Shown here: positions 1-3,990 of the stretch, piece after piece
How positions within the stretch are numbered: position 1 is the first letter of the stretch
Layout: every line of letters starts with the position of its first letter
From: an uncultured Sutterella sp.
GTDB lineage: Bacteria > Pseudomonadota > Gammaproteobacteria > Burkholderiales > Burkholderiaceae_F
Length of the DNA: 6,451 nucleotides
Assembly: GCA_900770335.1 (NCBI GenBank)
Contig: CAAGKD010000159.1
Location: 1-6,451, forward strand
Direction: 5' to 3'
Notes under the pieces: model-generated
Databases searched by the model: none
Told to the model about the DNA's origin: nothing
Seen by the model: the letters and a program-made list of their open reading frames with translations, nothing else
Position numbers and translations under genes: made by a program

Positions 1-413
1 CTTCCGACGGGCAGGCGCCTCTGGCCGGGCCTCAAGCGGGCGTGCTCGCTGAGCCCGTCGCCGTCATCGCCGGGCTCGAGTCGCCCCTCGCGCGCGGCCG
101 CTCGGTCGTGGCGCTTCTCTCCGAGGGCCCGGGGAGCTCGGCGCTTCTCAATGCGAATCTCGCCAATCCCGCCTCGCTCGGGGAGGGCTCGGGCGTCTCC
201 GGGGGCGTCGCGGTTCTTTCCGCGGGCGCGACGGCGTCCTTCCCCGCGGCCGAGCGCTACGTGGTCGGGAACCTCCCCTGGTACCACCGCGTCTGGATGA
301 TGCTGGCGGGCCGGCCCCTTCTTCTCGTAGCGGCGGCGCTTGCGAGCGCGCTCGCGCTCGGCCTCGCCGGGTTCCTCTTCATGCGCCGCTGGGTCGGCGG
401 GAGGGCGAAGTGA
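1..413 (+). CDS. bcsB: BcsB, cellulose synthase periplasmic/anchor subunit, C-terminal end (partial)
   Basis: This is the 3' end of a gene that begins before the window: the frame is open from base 3 to the TGA at 411-413, so the GTG at 42 is only an internal codon. BcsB is the periplasmic partner of cellulose synthase BcsA; it guides the nascent glucan through the periplasm and its C-terminal helix is needed for BcsA activity. The visible 136 residues follow the end of E. coli BcsB as I remember it: a segment with RSVVALL, a GGVAVL strand, then the signature (Y)VVGNLPWYHRVW, an amphipathic interface helix, a transmembrane helix of about 22 residues (LLLVAAALASALALGLAGFLF) and a short basic tail (MRRWVGGRAK). 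This is the expected topology for the membrane anchor. It overlaps the next gene, bcsZ, by one base (TGATG), which fits a bcs operon. Most of the carbohydrate-binding and flavodoxin-like domains lie outside the window and cannot be judged. Confidence 0.92.
   Translation, partial: SDGQAPLAGPQAGVLAEPVAVIAGLESPLARGRSVVALLSEGPGSSALLNANLANPASLGEGSGVSGGVAVLSAGATASFPAAERYVVGNLPWYHRVWMMLAGRPLLLVAAALASALALGLAGFLFMRRWVGGRAK
399..405 (+). promoter_or_regulatory. Ribosome binding site of bcsZ
   Basis: GGGAGGG lies inside the last codons of bcsB, 7 bases before the ATG at 413. It would sit only 4 bases from the alternative in-frame GTG at 410, so it favours ATG 413 as the bcsZ start. Its position inside bcsB suggests translational coupling. 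Confidence 0.65.
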
Positions 414-1969
414 TGCGTTTGAAGCTCAATCGGCTCCTCGCCGCCGCGACGGCGGCCTGCGCGGCCTTCTCCATGCTCTCCGGCGAGGCCGCGGCCTGGG
501 AGCTCTGGGACCGCCTTCAGGCGGTGCAGGTCGAGAACGCCCGCGTCGTCGACAGGAGCGACGCCCGCCGGATCACGACGAGCGAGGGGCAGTCCTACGC
601 GCTCTTCTTCGCGCTCGCCGCGGGCGACCGCGAGGGCTTCGCGAAGCTCCTTGACTGGACCGAGCGCAATCTCGCGGGCGGCGACCTCACGAAGCGCCTG
701 CCCGCCTGGCTCTGGGGCAGGCGCTCCTCGGGCGCCTGGGGCGTGCTTGACGCCAACAACGCCTCCGACTCGGACATGTGGATCGCCTGGTGCCTCCTTG
801 AGGCCGGGCGGCTCTGGGAGATGCCGGACTATTCGGACAAGGGCCGCGCGATGCTGGAGCTCCTCAAGCTCGAGTCGCGCGATGTCCGCGGCCTCGGCCC
901 CGTGGTCCTCCCCGGGCATGCGGGGTTCGAAGCCGGCAAGGGCGATGCGGCGGTCGTGAAGCTCAATCCCAGCTACGCTCCGGTCTTCGTGCTCAGGCGC
1001 TTCGCGCTCGAGGACCCCTGGTGGGGGCCCGCCGCGGACGCGGCCGTCGAGATGATCGTCCGCTCCGCTCCGTCCGGGCTCTCGCCCGAATGGGCGCGCT
1101 TCAACGCCGCGGGACGCCTCGTCAAGCCCGAGGGCGAGGACTTCGTCGACGGCAGCTACAACGCCATCCGCACCTATCTCTGGGCGGGCATGCTCTCGCC
1201 CGAGGATCCCGCGCGGGCCGTGCTCGTCGAGCGCCTGCGGCCCATGGTCGAGGCGACGCGCGCGATGAACTTCCCCCCCGCGCACGTCAACGTCGTGACG
1301 GGCGAGGCGGGCGAGGCGGGGCCGGACTACTTCGGCGCGTGCCTGCTGCCGCTCCTCTCCGAGAATCCGGACGGCCGGCGCGCGGCCGCGCTCATCCGCA
1401 CGGTGCTCTGCGCCGATCCCGTCCGCGAGGACCGCTACTACGGGAACGTCCTCACGCTCTTCGGCCTCGGCTACGACGAGCGCCGCTGGCGCTTTGACGC
1501 CGCCGGGAGGATCGTGATCCGCGAGGAGGGCGACCTCGCCGAGGCGCCCGCGGCGAAGGACGAGCGCAAGGCGGAGCAAAAGCCTGAGCAGAAGGCCGCT
1601 CCTGCTCAGGCCGATCAGGTCGATCAGGCCGCCGCGGCCCGGCCTGCGGCGAAGCCCGCCGAGCAGAAGGAGCAGGGCGCCCCCGCAGCTGCGGCCGCTC
1701 CTGCCCCCGTCGGGAAGACCGAGACGAAGGCTTCGGGAAATGACTCCGCAGCGCCCGCGGCCGAGGCTTCCGCTTCGGCTGCGCCGGCCGCTTCGGCCGC
1801 TGCGGCCGGCTCTGCAGCGCCCGCAGCGCAGCCCGAGCCTGCGGCCGCGGCCTCCGGGGCGGCCGAGAAGAGGCCTGAGGAGGCGTCTGAGAAGGCTCCC
1901 GCAAGAGCCTCCGAGCAGGCCACGGGCAAGATCGATGACAACTCCGCCGGCGAGGAGGGTGCGAAGTGA
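413..1969 (+). CDS. bcsZ: BcsZ, periplasmic GH8 endo-1,4-beta-glucanase with long low-complexity C-terminal tail
   Basis: BcsZ is the cellulase encoded in cellulose synthesis operons; it cuts beta-1,4-glucan in the periplasm and affects yield and quality of the exported polymer. From ATG 413 the protein has 518 residues. Residues 1-28 are a Sec signal peptide (KLNR, hydrophobic core, likely cut after GEAAA). Residues 29 to about 370 form the GH8 (alpha/alpha)6 domain and match E. coli BcsZ (368 residues) nearly end to end: DARRITTSEGQSY with the catalytic acid at Glu58 (E. coli Glu55), RLPAWLWG, ASDSDMWIAWCLLEAGRLW, LNPSY and YYGNVLTLFGLGYD. The E. coli catalytic base Asp243, in SYDAIR, is Asn250 here (SYNAIR, codon AAC at 1160-1162). 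Activity may therefore be reduced, changed, or served by another acidic residue; GH8 subfamily b enzymes naturally have Asn at this place. Residues from about 374 to 518 are an Ala/Pro/Lys/Glu/Gln-rich tail absent from E. coli BcsZ. An alternative GTG start at 410 is less well spaced from the RBS. The stop overlaps bcsG by 4 bases. Confidence 0.95.
   Translation: MRLKLNRLLAAATAACAAFSMLSGEAAAWELWDRLQAVQVENARVVDRSDARRITTSEGQSYALFFALAAGDREGFAKLLDWTERNLAGGDLTKRLPAWLWGRRSSGAWGVLDANNASDSDMWIAWCLLEAGRLWEMPDYSDKGRAMLELLKLESRDVRGLGPVVLPGHAGFEAGKGDAAVVKLNPSYAPVFVLRRFALEDPWWGPAADAAVEMIVRSAPSGLSPEWARFNAAGRLVKPEGEDFVDGSYNAIRTYLWAGMLSPEDPARAVLVERLRPMVEATRAMNFPPAHVNVVTGEAGEAGPDYFGACLLPLLSENPDGRRAAALIRTVLCADPVREDRYYGNVLTLFGLGYDERRWRFDAAGRIVIREEGDLAEAPAAKDERKAEQKPEQKAAPAQADQVDQAAAARPAAKPAEQKEQGAPAAAAAPAPVGKTETKASGNDSAAPAAEASASAAPAASAAAAGSAAPAAQPEPAAAASGAAEKRPEEASEKAPARASEQATGKIDDNSAGEEGAK
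1532..1966 (+). other. Low-complexity Ala/Pro/Lys/Glu-rich C-terminal extension of BcsZ
   Basis: About 145 residues follow the end of the GH8 homology. The first part mixes Lys, Glu, Gln and Ala (KAEQKPEQKAAPAQ and similar). The middle is almost pure Ala/Ser/Pro (around codons for SAAPAAEASASAAPAAS). The last part is charged again (EKRPEEASEKAPARASEQ). It has no hydrophobic helix, no Cys and no recognisable fold, so it is probably disordered in the periplasm. Alanine codon choice differs from the catalytic part: I count about ten GCT codons here against two in the whole preceding domain, which fits repeat-driven growth or relaxed selection. The last codons also carry the ribosome binding site of bcsG. 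Confidence 0.85.
1952..1959 (+). promoter_or_regulatory. Ribosome binding site of bcsG
   Basis: GAGGAGGG lies in the final codons of bcsZ, 6 bases before the GTG at 1966. This strong, well-spaced site supports GTG 1966 as the bcsG start, although it is not an ATG. Confidence 0.75.
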
Positions 1970-3648
1970 CCGACACGACAGACAAGACTTGCATGACGGC
2001 CGGGGCCTCCCGGAGCGCTTCGGCGTCCCCCTCCGCCCGCTCGGAGTCCGCGCCGGGACTGATCCTCCCCTTCGCCGGGCTCGGGGTCTGGAACCTCTAC
2101 TTCCTCGCGAAGTTCGCGCTCGCCGCGGCCGGACGCCTCGAGCTCTCGATCCTCTGGAACGCGCTTCTCCTTGCGGCGCTTCTCGTGCCGATGAAGGGCC
2201 GCGCGCTGCGGATTCTGCGCGGCTGCGTCCTTGCCGTCGCAGCCTTCCTCCTCGCCTGGTCCGAGAGCTGGCTCCCGGGCTGGGAGAGCATCCGCGGCAA
2301 CGCCGGCGGCATCGCGGGGTTCTCGCCCGCCTACGTTCTTGAGCTCGCGCTTGACTTCATCAACTGGGAGATGGTCGGCTGGGCCGCGCTCGGGTGCCTG
2401 CTCTACTGGCTTCTCAAGGATGCGATCCGCGTGACGGCGGTGACGCTCGCCTGGTTCGCGGGCATCGTCGCCGCACCCCTCGCGGGGCTTCTCTCGACGC
2501 CTGCGGAGGCGCCCGCCGAAGCCGCGGCCGCGGAGGCGCAGGCCGCCGGAGCCCAGGACGCGAAGACGGTCGCGGAGTGGTACGACGCCTTCCTCGCCTA
2601 CGAAAAGGAGCGCCGCGCGGAGCTGCCCGCAGGAATTCCGGAGAAGGACACGCCCTTTGACGTGCTGCTTCTCAACATCTGCTCGCTCTCGAACGACGAC
2701 CTCGCCGCGGCGAAGCTCGATCACCATCCGACGCTCGATCGCTTCAACATCCGGTTCGACCGCTTCAACTCGGCGACCTCGTACTCGGGGCCCGCGGCTC
2801 TGAGGCTCCTCACGGGCGCCTGCGGGCAGCCCTCGCACGAGGAGCTCTACGGCGGCCGCAGAACCGAATGCGAGACGATGAACCGGCTCTCCGCCCTCGG
2901 GTTCGGGCAGCACCTGATGATGGACCACGCGGGCGAGTATGACGATTTCCTGCAGACCCTGCGCGACCGCACGGGGCTCGCCGCTCCGCTCGAAAGCAAG
3001 GGCGCTGCGATCCCGGTGCGCTACATGGGCTTTGACGACGAGGAGATCTCGGACACCCTGGGGCTCTTGAGGTTCTGGCAGAGGAGGACCGCGCGCACGG
3101 CGCGCTCGAAGGAAGTCCGCAGCGTCACCTTCATGAACCTCATCGCCCTTCACGACGGCAACCGTCTGCCGCGGCACGGGCGTTCGGAGGACTTCAAGCC
3201 CCGCGCGCAGCGGCTTCTCGACGACCTCGGCGTCTTCATGCGCGAGCTCGACCGCTCGGGCCGCCGCGTGATGCTCGTCGTCGTGCCCGAGCACGGCGCG
3301 GCTGTGCGCGGCGACCGCATCCAGGGGCCGCGCCTGCGCGACATCCCGACGCCCTCCGTCACGCAGGTGCCGGTGATGGTGAAGTTCTTCGGCGTCAAGG
3401 GCCTCTCGACGGCGCCCCTGCATGTCGCGGCCCCCTCGAGCTACCTCGCGGTGACCTCACTGATCGGCCGGACGATCAGCACGAACTACTTCGGAAAGCG
3501 CGGGGGATCGGTGCCCCTCACCGAGCTCGTGCGGGACCTGCCCGAGACGAACCTCGTCTCGGAGAACGGCCAGGCGAAGGTCACGGTCCTCAAGGGGACG
3601 GAGTACCTGCGCCGCGGCGACGGGGACTGGAAGGTCATGACGCGGTGA
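1966..3648 (+). CDS. bcsG: BcsG, inner-membrane cellulose phosphoethanolamine transferase
   Basis: BcsG transfers phosphoethanolamine from membrane phosphatidylethanolamine to the C6 hydroxyl of glucose units in cellulose, as shown for E. coli and Salmonella. The 560 residues are almost the same length as E. coli BcsG (559). Order: a Ser-rich hydrophilic N-terminus (1-30); hydrophobic segments at about 34-55, 62-77, 83-98, 136-150 and 155-177, with the conserved SWLPGWESI and FINWEMVGW between them; an Ala-rich periplasmic linker (178-200); then an alkaline-phosphatase-type catalytic domain (about 230-560). The known zinc and nucleophile residues are present: Cys239 in NICSLS (E. coli Cys243), nucleophile Ser274 in TSYSGPAA (E. 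coli Ser278), and Glu442-His443 in VVVPEHG; His396 in LHDGN is also kept. Cys286 and Cys302 could form a disulfide. Nothing essential is missing, so it should be active. It starts at GTG 1966, overlapping the bcsZ stop by 4 bases (GTGA). bcsZ precedes it directly; no bcsF or bcsE is visible. Confidence 0.96.
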   Translation: MTDTTDKTCMTAGASRSASASPSARSESAPGLILPFAGLGVWNLYFLAKFALAAAGRLELSILWNALLLAALLVPMKGRALRILRGCVLAVAAFLLAWSESWLPGWESIRGNAGGIAGFSPAYVLELALDFINWEMVGWAALGCLLYWLLKDAIRVTAVTLAWFAGIVAAPLAGLLSTPAEAPAEAAAAEAQAAGAQDAKTVAEWYDAFLAYEKERRAELPAGIPEKDTPFDVLLLNICSLSNDDLAAAKLDHHPTLDRFNIRFDRFNSATSYSGPAALRLLTGACGQPSHEELYGGRRTECETMNRLSALGFGQHLMMDHAGEYDDFLQTLRDRTGLAAPLESKGAAIPVRYMGFDDEEISDTLGLLRFWQRRTARTARSKEVRSVTFMNLIALHDGNRLPRHGRSEDFKPRAQRLLDDLGVFMRELDRSGRRVMLVVVPEHGAAVRGDRIQGPRLRDIPTPSVTQVPVMVKFFGVKGLSTAPLHVAAPSSYLAVTSLIGRTISTNYFGKRGGSVPLTELVRDLPETNLVSENGQAKVTVLKGTEYLRRGDGDWKVMTR

Positions 3649-3674
3649 CGGCCTCAAGGGAGCTGCCGTCTTCT
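3647..3674 (+). terminator. Possible weak intrinsic terminator after bcsG
   Basis: GACGGC (3647-3652) pairs with GCCGTC (3665-3670). An inner stem CTC/GAG (3653-3655 with 3660-3662) leaves an AAGG loop and a two-base bulge. The stem is followed by TTCT, only a weak T-run. It begins on the bcsG stop codon, so it is well placed for the end of the operon. Alternative folds compete: CCGTC-TTCT-GACGG (3666-3679) and a 6-bp hairpin at 3677-3691 including one G-T pair. None has a good T-tract, so termination may depend on Rho instead. Confidence 0.25.
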
Positions 3675-3830
3675 GACGGGGCTTCGTCCCGGCAAGGCTC
3701 GGCGATTGCTCCGCCAGAAGCGCGGAGGAGTCGCCGGCCGGGCCTTGCAACGCCGCAGTCACGCTCCCGGATCTCTCGGAGAGCAGCTTCAGGAAGACTG
3801 GACGAATCGTTCTCATTGCGCGCGAACTTG

Positions 3831-3941
3831 GGGCGCCTCTGAACAATTCAACTTCCTGGCTCAAGGCGAAGAATCGTCATGGATTTTCATGGAAGTCGTT
3901 TCCCGGGAACCGCCTGAAATCGGATTCGTTCAGAGGCTCCC
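3831..3941. repeat. Imperfect inverted repeat, 14-base arms around an 83-base AT-richer core
   Basis: The left arm 3831-3844 (GGGCGCCTCTGAAC) matches the reverse complement of the right arm 3928-3941 (GTTCAGAGGCTCCC) at 13 of 14 positions, including 10 consecutive ones. The 83 bases between the arms have lower G+C than their surroundings. No target-site duplication is evident beside the arms. It could be a structured RNA element at the operon end, a small repeat element of the REP or MITE type, or chance. Only the repeat itself is certain. Confidence 0.55.
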
Positions 3942-3946
3942 ATGCA

Positions 3947-3964
3947 CCGCAGTCGTGGCTGCGG
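3947..3964. terminator. Short GC hairpin just downstream of the RND gene stop
   Basis: CCGCAG (3947-3952) pairs with CTGCGG (3959-3964) across a 6-base loop. It lies 26 bases past the stop codon of the minus-strand permease gene. There is no T-run on either strand after the stem, so intrinsic termination is doubtful; it could stabilise the 3' end of the transcript. Confidence 0.2.
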
Positions 3965-3978
3965 CCTGCGGCCTGCGG
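3959..3978. repeat. Tandem 7-base repeat, nearly three copies
   Basis: CTGCGGC occurs at 3959-3965 and 3966-3972, and its first six bases recur at 3973-3978. Each copy could pair with CCGCAG at 3947-3952, giving alternative hairpins. It is probably a slippage product in a GC-rich 3' flank. Confidence 0.65.
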
Positions 3979-3990
3979 AGCTCTCCGCGC

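Larger units (their letters stand above)
3649..3990. other. Non-coding gap between convergent bcsG and the RND permease gene
   Basis: These 342 bases separate two genes that run towards each other, so promoters are not expected, and I see no convincing -35/-10 pair. Short open frames here are Ser/Arg-rich or under 15 codons and have no family resemblance. The left part (3649-3780) remains GC-rich and holds the hairpins described after bcsG. The stretch 3841-3930 drops to 48% G+C (43 of 90 bases counted), clearly below the genes on both sides. It contains a pair of CATGGA repeats (3879-3884, 3889-3894) and a 10-base palindrome TTCCCGGGAA (3900-3909). The right end holds a tandem 7-mer. Confidence 0.8.

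Noticed and set aside
42..413. A short separate gene starting at GTG 42
   Set aside because: The frame is open to the left edge and the sequence continues as a BcsB C-terminus, so this is an internal codon of a partial gene.
455..465. Cys16 in the BcsZ signal peptide as a lipoprotein cysteine
   Set aside because: The preceding residues (ATAA) do not fit a lipobox with Leu at -3, the Cys lies inside the hydrophobic core, and a normal signal peptidase I site (GEAAA) follows.
257..1579. 440-codon minus-strand open frame opposite bcsB/bcsZ
   Set aside because: It is antisense to clearly homologous genes. Its translation is Arg/Glu/Ala/Gly-rich with no family features, as expected from high G+C suppressing stop codons.
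1611..1631. Duplicated GATCAGG words in the bcsZ tail as a regulatory site
   Set aside because: They are codons for Asp-Gln within the low-complexity tail and fit local repeat expansion; no sign of an operator.
1624..3423. 599-codon minus-strand open frame opposite the bcsZ tail and bcsG
   Set aside because: It is a shadow of the GC-rich coding strand. bcsG has full catalytic homology on the plus strand, while this frame gives Arg/Glu/Gly-rich, domain-less protein.
3645..3842. 65-codon plus-strand frame starting with a GTG that overlaps the bcsG stop by 4 bases, in the manner of a bcsF-like small gene
   Set aside because: The product is Ser/Arg/Pro-rich without a hydrophobic helix, whereas BcsF is a small membrane protein. 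It runs through hairpins in the gap, and no family resemblance is seen.
3457..3864. 135-codon minus-strand frame across the gap and the bcsG 3' end
   Set aside because: Most of it is antisense to conserved bcsG sequence and the composition is that of a shadow frame.
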